Virus record (IMG/VR): IMGVR_UViG_3300020197_000111
Span: 1-29,131 of that record
Source: a virus
Length of the DNA stretch: 29,131 bases
Direction: 5' to 3' (one strand)
In this document: positions 6,316-14,181 of the stretch, piece by piece
Position numbering within the stretch: position 1 is the stretch's first letter
Layout: the number at the start of each line of letters is the position of its first letter
Notes under the pieces: model-generated
What the model was told of the DNA's origin: nothing
Seen by the model: only the letters and a program-made list of their open reading frames with translations
Databases searched by the model: none
Position numbers and translations under genes: made by a program

Positions 6316-8277
6316 ATGGCAATCTCATCACCACTTACTCCAAAAACTTCGGAAAGAACTATAAAAAACCTTCAGGGTATCATACTCAATAAAACACGAG
6401 TTAGTAGAGAAACTTTTCGAAATAAAACAATCTTACAGGATCGTAGAATTGAAAATGACAGGAGAGCTCTTCAAGAAGACGCACTTGAGGCACCTGATAT
6501 TGTGAGAAGACCACGTGGTGCCGCACAATTAATTGCCGGTAGTACCAAGGGATTTTTTGAGAGATTACTCGGATTTCTTGGTTACTTAACTGCCGGATGG
6601 CTTCTTAGTAATTTACCCACCTGGATTGCAATGGGTAAGGAGTTTATTGCCAGAACTGAAAAAATGGGCAATTTAATTGGAGGTTTTCTTTTAAATACCA
6701 CAAAAATATTCAATAATATTACGAGTCTTTTGGGTGCGACTTTAACTAATATAGTGACATTCGATTTTCTTGATACTTCGGAAAGAGTTGGCACTGCTTT
6801 CGAGGAACTTCAATTAAGTGTGGATAATTGGGGAACTGGATTTGAAGAAGCTCTTAACTTAATAACATCTCCATTAACCGAAGGTGTTGCTTCTGGTGAG
6901 AATGCTCCTCCACCAGGAACTCAATATACCGATGAGGGTGCCTATGAAACACCACCATCTTCTGGTGGCACTCCGGCACCGCAAGTAATGTTAGAGGGTG
7001 GAATATCAGGCACCACCGCTTTATTGCCAGCTAGTGCAAAGGGTGCTGATCAATATATTGGAGCCACGGATCGTTTTGGATATTCCAGTTGGAGAGGAAG
7101 GCATCATAATGGTATTGATATTGGAACAACCAAACAAAAAGGATATTACGTCGCATTTTTACTTGATGGAACGGCAACTCTTGGCAACCAACCAAAAGGT
7201 GCTGGGTTATTTGTTGAAATAAAAAGTGGTGGAACGACATATAAATTTTTTCACCTTGCTAGATTTTCTATTGCATCTGGTCCGTATAAAGCTGGAACTG
7301 CAATTGGTGAAATTGGAACTACTGGATCTAGTACTGGTATACATTTACATTATGAAGTTCATCCACCAGGATCTAAGGGAGTAGATCCAACACCATATTT
7401 AAATCTTATTAAAATTGGAAAAAAACTAGGCAAACCAACTCCTGCTCCGGCTTCGATTGCTTCTTCATCAACTAGTCAACCTCAACAAAACTTAATGGGA
7501 ACTTCTTCTTCGGGAATAAAATTGGGAGGAGGATCAAATGCGGAAAAAGTATATAAGCATTTAATTGGATCTGGATTTACTTCTCAGGCATCTGCCGGTG
7601 TAATTGGAAACTTAATGCAGGAAAGTGGTGGGGGGACATTTAATATCAATCCACAAAGTCATCAAAAGGATGGACCAGGAAGAGGTATTTTACAATGGGG
7701 AACTGGAAAAGGTAGTGGAGAAAGATGGGACACATTGTCTGCCTGGGCCAAAAAATCAGGTAAAGATCCATGGACTCTTGAAACACAAGTTGAATGGATG
7801 ATGAAAGAAATGAAAGATAGAGGAACTCTTAATCGTCTTAAAGGAATTAAAGATACACGTAAAGCAACTCTTTTATTTGAAAACGAAATGGCAGCTGCTG
7901 GAAAACCTATGATGGAAAATCGTTATCGTTATGCTGATAAAGCTCTTGCAACATTTGGTGGAAAATCTGCGACGGATATTTCCACCCCATCATCCCCATC
8001 CATAGCATCAGCACAAACATCAACCCCAACACCGGCACAAATCACACCAACCGGAACTCCTCAAAATCCACAAATGAGTCAGTCATCACAGGCTCTAACA
8101 CCAGAGAGAACCGGACCAACGGTGATCGTTGCTCAAAATCCTTCGTCTATGGGACAACGAATGATGTCTTATGGTGGTGGAGGTTCTTCTGGTGGAGGAT
8201 CACCACAAATAAGTGAATTTGCTATGTTAAATAATTTTATAAAAAATAAACTTCTACTCGATCTTGCTTACCTGTAA
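6316..8277 (+). CDS. Tail-associated murein hydrolase with M23 peptidase and tail-lysozyme domains
   Basis: In this 653-residue protein, residues 1-60 are basic and helical. Residues 78-160 are hydrophobic, with LGYLTAGWLLSNLP recalling the TGWL segment of the upstream gene. Residues 240-370 are an M23 (LytM-type) metallopeptidase: His264-x3-Asp268 (HHNGIDIG) and His343-Leu-His345-Tyr-Glu-Val supply the zinc ligands and catalytic His, with a GEIGTTGSSTGIHLHYE core. Residues 405-550 match the phage tail lysozyme family: SAGVIGNLMQESGGG with Glu436 as likely catalytic acid, then GRGILQWG and a long helix. The C-terminus is Pro/Thr/Gln-rich, then Gly/Ser-rich, ending in FAMLNNFIKNKLLLDLAYL. It should cut both peptide and glycan bonds of murein during injection, a job done in T4 by the gp5 lysozyme domain. 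It may also be part of the tape measure. One-base overlap with the next gene (TAATG). Confidence 0.85.
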   Translation: MAISSPLTPKTSERTIKNLQGIILNKTRVSRETFRNKTILQDRRIENDRRALQEDALEAPDIVRRPRGAAQLIAGSTKGFFERLLGFLGYLTAGWLLSNLPTWIAMGKEFIARTEKMGNLIGGFLLNTTKIFNNITSLLGATLTNIVTFDFLDTSERVGTAFEELQLSVDNWGTGFEEALNLITSPLTEGVASGENAPPPGTQYTDEGAYETPPSSGGTPAPQVMLEGGISGTTALLPASAKGADQYIGATDRFGYSSWRGRHHNGIDIGTTKQKGYYVAFLLDGTATLGNQPKGAGLFVEIKSGGTTYKFFHLARFSIASGPYKAGTAIGEIGTTGSSTGIHLHYEVHPPGSKGVDPTPYLNLIKIGKKLGKPTPAPASIASSSTSQPQQNLMGTSSSGIKLGGGSNAEKVYKHLIGSGFTSQASAGVIGNLMQESGGGTFNINPQSHQKDGPGRGILQWGTGKGSGERWDTLSAWAKKSGKDPWTLETQVEWMMKEMKDRGTLNRLKGIKDTRKATLLFENEMAAAGKPMMENRYRYADKALATFGGKSATDISTPSSPSIASAQTSTPTPAQITPTGTPQNPQMSQSSQALTPERTGPTVIVAQNPSSMGQRMMSYGGGGSSGGGSPQISEFAMLNNFIKNKLLLDLAYL

Positions 8278-9611
8278 TGTCAATTAACAAGTCTCTATAC
8301 GAAGAACTGGTTCTGGAATCAAACGATCAAAAAAGGACGATTGACATTAAAAATGGTGTCATCGCATTCGAATATTTCGAGGACATTTTTTCTCCAACAA
8401 TTACCGGTAGAATTAAAGTAGTCAATACAGGAAATACAATCGAATCTTTTAAGGACCCAGACGGAGAAAAGCAATCGATTTATAATGGACTTCCTCTTCG
8501 TGGTGGTGAAAGACTTTCAATTAAACTTGCCGGAAATGTTCCGGGAAGAGAATCACTAAATTTCTCAAAAGACCCCAAAGATTATTTTTATGTTTCGAGT
8601 ATTACTGATGTAATTTCAGAGGCACAAAATGAAAGTTTCACTTTGAATCTAGTTTCACGAGAGGCAATTACAAACGAAACTTCAAGAGTAGCAAAAAAAT
8701 ATTCAACATCATTAAAGATTAATGAGACGGTTCGCAAAATTTTAACCGATGTTCTAAAAACTGATAGAATCGGAACAATTGATGAGACTTCAAACAAGTA
8801 TGGTTTTGTTGGTAATTTAAGAAAACCATTCACCATATTAATTTGGTTAGCATCTAAAAGTGTTCCGGTGGTTTCCGGAGATGCGACTGCAGGATTTGTA
8901 TTTTATCAAACTCGTGATGGATTTCAGTTTCGTGCGATTGATAATCTAATTGCTCAAAAACCAAAGGCAACATATGTTTATAATCCAACAACCGTATCTT
9001 ATGATGATAATAATAAAAAGGTTGATAATGAGTTTAAAATTTTAAATTATAGCACCGAAAAAAATCAAAATTTAATTGAGAAACTTCGTCTTGGAACCTA
9101 TTCGAGTTCTAGAATTTTTTATGACCCTCTTAAATTTACATTCACCGAATCAATATTTCAACTTAAAGATTATGACAATAAATCTGAAAATCTTGGTGGA
9201 ACCGATTTAAAACTTCCTAAAATATCAGAGGGTTCTGATCAATCTCTTGGAGATGTTCCTTCTAGAATTATCACTGCTGTTCTGGATATTGGAACAATCG
9301 AAGCAGAAGTATCAAAGGATGAAAATGCTGACCCCTCTTTATATCAATCACAATCTTTAATGAGATATAATATTCTTTTTAGTCAGATTTTAAATGTAAT
9401 GGTTCCTGGAAATATAGATTTAAGAGCGGGTGATGTGATTGAGTGTTTATTTCCCACTAATTCACTAACAGACAAAAAAGAACACGACCCAGAAACAAGT
9501 GGTCTATATATGATTAAGGAACTTTGCCATCATTTTAATACGGAAAATTCCTATACATCATTAAAATTAATAAGAGATACATTCGGAGTCAACAATAAAG
9601 AAAAGAAATGA
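8277..9611 (+). CDS. gp27-like baseplate hub protein
   Basis: This is a 444-residue virion protein. The N-terminus (residues 10-70) reads DQKRTIDIKNGVIAFEYFED, then SPTITGRIKVVNTG, with LPLRGGERLSIKLAG, a barrel-type start seen in hub proteins such as T4 gp27 and the gpD/gp44 families. The middle has NLVSREAITNETSRVAKKYS and a helical KINETVRKILTDVLKT, and the end has VPGNIDLRAGDVIECLFPTN and then GLYMIKELCHHFNTENSYTS, typical of the last hub domain that orients the spike. It sits immediately upstream of the OB-fold gp5-like gene with an ATGA overlap, the usual gp27-gp5 partnership, and is close to T4 gp27 in size (391). I recognise it as a standard cyanophage structural protein; the equation with gp27 rests on pattern and synteny. 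Confidence 0.68.
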   Translation: MSINKSLYEELVLESNDQKRTIDIKNGVIAFEYFEDIFSPTITGRIKVVNTGNTIESFKDPDGEKQSIYNGLPLRGGERLSIKLAGNVPGRESLNFSKDPKDYFYVSSITDVISEAQNESFTLNLVSREAITNETSRVAKKYSTSLKINETVRKILTDVLKTDRIGTIDETSNKYGFVGNLRKPFTILIWLASKSVPVVSGDATAGFVFYQTRDGFQFRAIDNLIAQKPKATYVYNPTTVSYDDNNKKVDNEFKILNYSTEKNQNLIEKLRLGTYSSSRIFYDPLKFTFTESIFQLKDYDNKSENLGGTDLKLPKISEGSDQSLGDVPSRIITAVLDIGTIEAEVSKDENADPSLYQSQSLMRYNILFSQILNVMVPGNIDLRAGDVIECLFPTNSLTDKKEHDPETSGLYMIKELCHHFNTENSYTSLKLIRDTFGVNNKEKK

Positions 9612-12052
9612 TAGACGAATCACTACTTAAAAGTAATTTTGTAGGAAGAGACGGATTCCGTTGGTGGATTGGTCAGGTTGCCCCCGAGGATGCACAGGGT
9701 GGGCAGATAAATGGTGAGGGATGGGGAAATAGAAGAAAAGTTAGGATTATGGGGTATCATCCTCACGATATCACCGAACTTCCCGATAAAGACCTTCCGT
9801 GGGCACAGTGTATGTTGCCCACAACAACAGGAACTGGTGCCGGAAATAATGGAACTAATGTCAAAATATTGGGAGGAGATACCGTATTCGGTTTCTTTAT
9901 GGACGGTGATAATGCTCAACTTCCGGTTATTATTGGTGCATTCGGTAAGACCGCAGAAGGTGCCGTAAGCAATCAATTTAGTTTTCCATTTAAACCGTTT
10001 ACGGGATATACAAGTAAGATTAAGAATGATGGATCTAATTTAAAACGCGATCAAACGAACGAGGGAACCAAGGAGACTCAAAAATCACCATATCATCTTC
10101 CAACTAAAACCACAAATGAAAAATCGAGTGGTGAAGAGATTTCATATTTCAGTGGTATTGGGGATAAGGTACAGTTTGCATCTACAAAAGCTAATACATT
10201 TGTTGATAAAATCTCGACAGAACTTGAAAATGCAGTCAAGTTTGTTGAGACATTAAAATCTTATAAAGATTTATCAAAAGAATATATTGATGAACAAATT
10301 GAAAAATTATGTAAAGAAATTTCTAAAAAAATACAAGGTATTTCTACCGGTATTGTTGGTGGAGTCTTGAATGATACTTATAAGAAAATGATTCCATCAT
10401 TAAATGAAGGTGTCGAAAAGGTATATGATGATGTAAGTAGTAAAATTGAGGCAGCAACTAAAAGTATTTCACAGGGACATCTTGCCGGTGCCAAAGCTCA
10501 GGCAGAAACAATTCCACAATTAAAAAAACTTCAAGACGAAATCCCTAAATTAGGAAAATGTATTGTAAAGGATTTATTCAATATTATTGATGAAATGCTT
10601 TGTGCATTATTAAAAAATATTGCCAATCTAGTCTCCTGTGTGATAGATCAATTTCTTGGTGGACTATTAAATGCAATTATAGGTGCGATTGAGTTGGGAC
10701 TCAATCTTGCGATGGGAGCACTTGGCATTGCTAAATTATTACAGGGATTTGATTTAGGATCAATTATCAGAGGGAGTTCCAAAGGTATTTCCGGAGTCTC
10801 ATTTATTGCAGAGTGTGGTAAATGCCCATCTCCCTCAGATCCTGGTGTTGAAAGGTGGATGATTGGAAGTGGTGTGATTAGTTCGCCTGATACTAAGTTA
10901 AGCAAAATTTTAGAAGTTGCCAATACTGCCAAAGGAATTGTTGATGGAGTTACAGATGCCATAGATGCGGTAGAAGGCGCTATTACTGGCGTTACAGGAG
11001 CACTTGATATTTTTAACAGTTCTATTGGTGATTCTGGAACTCAAAGTGCTCTCGGAGCTTGTTATGCAGGGCCGCCAAGGTCTTGCAATCCACCTGAACT
11101 TAAAGTATTTGGCGGTGGCGGGTTTGGAGCGGAGGTAATTCCTATTTTTGGTTCAATTGTTAATGGAAATGTTGGAAGTTTAATTGGTGCTGTAATTACA
11201 AATGCGGGGTCTGGTTATATTTCTGCTCCATTTGTGGAGGTGACCGATAATTGTAATCAAGGATATGGAGGAATTGTTCAAACAACAATTAATGCGGAAG
11301 GTCAAGTTGCTAGTGTCGTGGTGATTTCCGATGGTGAAAATTACCCAGTTGGAACTCAAGACCCAGATGTATTCACAATTGTAAGTGTTCTGATTGAAAA
11401 TCCAGGAGTAGAATATGAACCAGATGATATTGTAATTGATAATCTTGGAAATGAATATAGTGTGATTATTAATAATGGTTCTATCGTTAAGGTTGACCCC
11501 GTAAATGTTAAGAATATTGAGAAGTTGCCTGTTCTTGAAGTTGTTGGTAAGAAAAATTCCATAGGAATATATGAAGTTACTCAAGGAAGAGGAGCAATAT
11601 TAAGACCAATCTTTGGTATCAAACCAGAGTTCCAGGGAGAAGTTCAACAAATTATTGATTGTGTTTATCCTAGACGTTCAGAAACACCTCTAACAACACC
11701 AACTTCTACATCAACTCCTATACCAATCACTGCATTAATTTCAACATCAACAACCACCACACCAACTTTAACAACCACCACACCAACTTTAACATCATCG
11801 GGTGGAGGTGGATCTTCTTCCCCAGCATCTTTCCCAGTACCAACACCTGTACCATCAACACCAACACCAATATCATCACCATCACCAACTCCTACACCAA
11901 CTCCTACACCAACTCCTACACCAACTCCTACACCAACTCCTACACCAACTCCTACACCAACTCCACCACCATCTCCATCACCATCTCCACCGCCATCTCC
12001 ACCGCCATCTCCACCGCCATCTCCACCATCGGGAGGAGGATATGGTTACTAA
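9608..12052 (+). CDS. gp5: gp5-like hub protein: OB-fold N-terminus, helical middle, proline-repeat tail, no lysozyme
   Basis: Residues 10-120 match the N-terminal OB fold of T4 gp5: FRWWIGQVAPEDAQGG, RRKVRIMGYHPHD, LPDKDLPWAQCMLPTTTGTG, then VFGFFMDGDNAQLPVIIGAF. In T4 this domain is followed by a lysozyme and a triple beta-helix; here neither is present. Instead residues 175-300 are helical and Lys/Glu-rich, and 310-400 are strongly hydrophobic (IANLVSCVIDQFLGGLLNAI). A Cys-containing region and a Gly-rich beta region follow, with ITNAGSGYISAPFVEV and repeated GENYPVG/GVEYEPD turns (520-690). The last 120 residues are Thr/Pro and Ser/Pro tandem repeats ending SGGGYGY. The total of 814 is far longer than T4 gp5 (575). 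The OB identity is strong; the rest is novel architecture. It follows the gp27-like gene with an ATGA overlap. Confidence 0.8.
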   Translation: MIDESLLKSNFVGRDGFRWWIGQVAPEDAQGGQINGEGWGNRRKVRIMGYHPHDITELPDKDLPWAQCMLPTTTGTGAGNNGTNVKILGGDTVFGFFMDGDNAQLPVIIGAFGKTAEGAVSNQFSFPFKPFTGYTSKIKNDGSNLKRDQTNEGTKETQKSPYHLPTKTTNEKSSGEEISYFSGIGDKVQFASTKANTFVDKISTELENAVKFVETLKSYKDLSKEYIDEQIEKLCKEISKKIQGISTGIVGGVLNDTYKKMIPSLNEGVEKVYDDVSSKIEAATKSISQGHLAGAKAQAETIPQLKKLQDEIPKLGKCIVKDLFNIIDEMLCALLKNIANLVSCVIDQFLGGLLNAIIGAIELGLNLAMGALGIAKLLQGFDLGSIIRGSSKGISGVSFIAECGKCPSPSDPGVERWMIGSGVISSPDTKLSKILEVANTAKGIVDGVTDAIDAVEGAITGVTGALDIFNSSIGDSGTQSALGACYAGPPRSCNPPELKVFGGGGFGAEVIPIFGSIVNGNVGSLIGAVITNAGSGYISAPFVEVTDNCNQGYGGIVQTTINAEGQVASVVVISDGENYPVGTQDPDVFTIVSVLIENPGVEYEPDDIVIDNLGNEYSVIINNGSIVKVDPVNVKNIEKLPVLEVVGKKNSIGIYEVTQGRGAILRPIFGIKPEFQGEVQQIIDCVYPRRSETPLTTPTSTSTPIPITALISTSTTTTPTLTTTTPTLTSSGGGGSSSPASFPVPTPVPSTPTPISSPSPTPTPTPTPTPTPTPTPTPTPTPTPTPPPSPSPSPPPSPPPSPPPSPPSGGGYGY
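11885..12030 (+). repeat. Tandem Pro-rich codon repeats, (CCAACTCCTACA)n then (CCATCTCCACCG)n
   Basis: Six consecutive near-perfect 12-bp units CCAACTCCTACA (11885-11956) encode Pro-Thr repeats. They pass into units of CCATCTCCACCG type encoding Pro-Ser-Pro-Pro. Base-level identity shows recent expansion, so copy number probably varies between relatives. The encoded stretch is an extended polyproline-type arm at the end of the gp5-like protein. Confidence 0.9.
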
Positions 12053-12074
12053 AAAATCAATTACCGTCACATAG

Positions 12075-12082
12075 AATAAATA
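12075..12082 (+). promoter_or_regulatory. T4-type late promoter box AATAAATA
   Basis: AATAAATA lies in the 74-base gap before the beta-spike gene, ending 44 bases before its ATG at 12127. It would allow separate late expression of the spike, S74 and coiled-coil genes. Confidence 0.6.
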
Positions 12083-12126
12083 CTATGATTGGAAAAAGAA
12101 CAAATTATCGATTGCATTAAAATATA

Positions 12127-12834
12127 ATGGCACCAAGAGAAGAAGACTGGCAAAGTAGAAATTTTGTAACACTCGGACCCAATTTTAGATTAGATATTCG
12201 AAATCCTCAATTGGGGTTAAATGGTGCGGATGTTTATACACAATATGGATACACTGATAATAAGGATGTCAATGTTACCGGATTGACGCAGGGAGGAATA
12301 TATAAAATCTATAATGACAAGTCAATTGAAATCGTTGCCGGACAAAAATCTCCTGGTGGTGGTGTTGATATTACAATTTTAAGTAAGGCAGGTGATATTA
12401 CAATTACAGCAGAGAAGAATGGAACTATTAGAATTAGAGGTAAAAATATTACGATTGATGCCGATGAAACCATTACACTAAATGCCGGTAAAGATATTAA
12501 TATGAGGTCCGGTGGAAAAAATGTTGTTCAGGCCCAACAAGTTGATGTAAAGGGGCAAACAGGAAATGCTTTGCCACAAGGAACTTCTATGGGAGAAAGT
12601 GCCTATGGAGCAAACCCAAAGGCAGGAACCGATGTCGTTCAAGACTATTTCTCTGGTGGTCCAACTGTTAAATACTCTTGTAATCCTCCAGAGGGACCAG
12701 TGGTGACAGCAACAGAAACACAAGAGTCTGATGATGATTTATTAAGTGAGGAAAATACAAAATTAACTGGTAATGAAACTGCTGGTTCATTTGAGACTGG
12801 TGGAGCAGCAAGTGGTGGAACCCTCGCAGAATAA
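12127..12834 (+). CDS. Beta-helical tail spike (gp5 C-terminal-like needle) as a separate protein
   Basis: This 235-residue protein has at its core (about residues 55-145) a run of short alternating strands: IYKIYNDKSIEIVAG, DITILSKAGDITITAE, GTIRIRGKNITIDADETI, TLNAGKDINMRSGG. This is the intertwined trimeric beta-helix pattern of the T4 gp5 C-terminal domain and VgrG spikes. The N-terminal 50 residues carry a GPNFRLDIRNPQLG segment that may be the docking part. The C-terminal 85 residues are polar and acidic, with CNPPEGPV and Gly/Thr-rich sequence and no visible PAAR tip domain. It follows the OB-fold hub gene, so it probably supplies the needle that the hub protein itself lacks. It has its own late promoter, and a two-base gap to the S74 gene downstream. 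Confidence 0.72.
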   Translation: MAPREEDWQSRNFVTLGPNFRLDIRNPQLGLNGADVYTQYGYTDNKDVNVTGLTQGGIYKIYNDKSIEIVAGQKSPGGGVDITILSKAGDITITAEKNGTIRIRGKNITIDADETITLNAGKDINMRSGGKNVVQAQQVDVKGQTGNALPQGTSMGESAYGANPKAGTDVVQDYFSGGPTVKYSCNPPEGPVVTATETQESDDDLLSEENTKLTGNETAGSFETGGAASGGTLAE

Positions 12835-12836
12835 AA

Positions 12837-13436
12837 ATGACAAACCCAAGAGAAGTATTTTACGGAAATCAATGTAACTTTAATCAACCACCTACATTTT
12901 GGAATGGGATGAAAGTTTTCAATACTTCAAATCTTCATGGTCACTTAAATGTGGTTAAGCATCCCAAAGAACCCTTTATACCAAATATCACAACTGATGG
13001 TAATTTGAAGGTTAACTTGAACGCAACAATTAATAAAAAACTAACTGTTAATAGTGATACTCATCTTAATAAAAAATTACTTCTTGCAAATTGTGGAAAT
13101 GTTGCTAAAAGAATTGATAGAGCAGATAGACTACCAAGTTCTGATAAGAAACTTAAAACCAATATAACTCCAATTGAAAATGCACTAGATAAAGTATTGT
13201 CATTGGAGGGTGTTGAATTTGATTTTATTAAGGGTGCCAAAACCGGATATCTTGGAGTTCATCAAGTTGGTCTCATTGCTCAGGATGTAAAAAAAGTAAT
13301 TCCAGAAGTTGTGGGAAAAAATACCGATGGAAATCTTGGACTTTCTTATCAGCATTTGGTTCCACTATTGATTGAAGCAATAAAAGAACAACAAAAAGAA
13401 ATTGAAGAACTAAAAAAAATTATAAAGGAAAAGTAA
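12837..13436 (+). CDS. Peptidase S74 (intramolecular chaperone) domain protein
   Basis: The C-terminal half of this 199-residue protein is an S74 chaperone/auto-protease domain. Ser101-Ser102-Asp103-Lys-Lys-Leu-Lys starts it, followed by TNITPIENALDKVLSLEGVE, the GLIAQDVKKVIPEVVG signature (145-160), LGLSYQHLVPLLIEAIKEQQ and a terminal coiled coil rich in Glu/Lys. In known members this domain trimerises a beta fibre and cuts itself off just before the Ser of the Ser-Asp pair, here Ser102. The preceding 95 residues are polar and beta-rich (GNLKVNLNATINKKLTVNSD), a short shaft. It probably matures as a small trimeric tip or collar protein, or assists the spike encoded immediately upstream. It abuts the next gene directly (TAA then ATG). 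Confidence 0.85.
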   Translation: MTNPREVFYGNQCNFNQPPTFWNGMKVFNTSNLHGHLNVVKHPKEPFIPNITTDGNLKVNLNATINKKLTVNSDTHLNKKLLLANCGNVAKRIDRADRLPSSDKKLKTNITPIENALDKVLSLEGVEFDFIKGAKTGYLGVHQVGLIAQDVKKVIPEVVGKNTDGNLGLSYQHLVPLLIEAIKEQQKEIEELKKIIKEK

Positions 13437-14147
13437 ATGGCAACTCAACCACAAAAAGATGATTTAAAGATACTTTTTAATGGAACAATTGATAGTAATT
13501 TGGATGGTATTGTAGATAGTGAAGCTAAAATTAAAGAAATTCAACCAATTATAGATAAGTTTGATCCTGCCTGTAAAGGTCTTGACAAAGAGATTGTAAC
13601 TATCACGGCAAGTATTAATGCTCTTAAGGCTGAAATTGTAACACTACATTTAACTGCACATAATGTTGGATGTGGAACAACAGTTGGAGTCACGACAGTT
13701 TTTTCTGATACAATAGTGGATAGCTCCTATAAGTTGAGTAGTTCTACATATGATTCTGATGATCCTTATGACATAACTAATACAACTCTTACAACATCCA
13801 ATGTAGGGTTCGGGACTTTTGTAATATATACAAAAAATAACAGTTCAAGCACCGGTCTTGGTTCTGCTTTTGCAAGTATTGGTTCTTGTTATGGAGTTAA
13901 TTGTATACCCCAAACCTGCACCACTGCCTTAACTAATATTACAGCAAAACAAAATCAAATTATCTCATTACAATCACAACTGGATAATTTAGTGTCCGCA
14001 TCAAATTCTATGAGAACCGAAAGAATCGATTATCAAGTTATAAGGTGGGCAGAAAAAAGTTCTATTCGTAGCGCAAAAGAAGAAAATGAACGAATAAAAA
14101 AAGCAATTGGTGTTTTGGAAGATGCAAAATACGACCCTTATATTTAA
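13437..14147 (+). CDS. Coiled-coil virion protein with a cysteine-containing beta insert, unknown function
   Basis: This 236-residue protein is not a family I can name. Residues 25-75 and 165-225 are helical with heptad spacing (KGLDKEIVTITASINALKAE, and LTNITAKQNQIISLQSQLDN), enough for an antiparallel coiled coil. Between them is a Ser/Thr/Gly-rich segment (80-155) ending SCYGVNCIPQTC, whose three cysteines within about ten residues, plus Cys47 and Cys79, could form disulfides or bind metal. It ends in a basic helix (RSAKEENERIKKAIGVLEDA). It follows the S74 gene with no gap and precedes the fibre block, so a structural role is likely. A late promoter lies just after its stop. Confidence 0.7.
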   Translation: MATQPQKDDLKILFNGTIDSNLDGIVDSEAKIKEIQPIIDKFDPACKGLDKEIVTITASINALKAEIVTLHLTAHNVGCGTTVGVTTVFSDTIVDSSYKLSSSTYDSDDPYDITNTTLTTSNVGFGTFVIYTKNNSSSTGLGSAFASIGSCYGVNCIPQTCTTALTNITAKQNQIISLQSQLDNLVSASNSMRTERIDYQVIRWAEKSSIRSAKEENERIKKAIGVLEDAKYDPYI

Positions 14148-14154
14148 AAAAAAG

Positions 14155-14162
14155 TATAAATA
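14155..14162 (+). promoter_or_regulatory. T4 late promoter box TATAAATA (exact consensus)
   Basis: TATAAATA, identical to the T4 late consensus, stands in the 34-base gap before the ATG at 14182, ending 19 bases upstream. It should drive the fibre block that follows. Confidence 0.75.
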
Positions 14163-14181
14163 GTTAAAATGATATCTATGA

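Noticed and set aside
11885-12030. Short tandem repeats as a CRISPR array
   Set aside because: The units are 12 bp, contiguous, without spacers and in frame inside a coding gene.
11802-12074. His/Leu-rich 90-residue open frame overlapping the proline arm
   Set aside because: It is the alternate reading of the CCAACTCCTACA repeat; its composition is an artefact of the repeat.
12600-12834. PAAR tip domain at the end of the spike protein
   Set aside because: The C-terminal region lacks the expected spacing of Pro-Ala-Ala-Arg-type and metal-binding residues and looks disordered.
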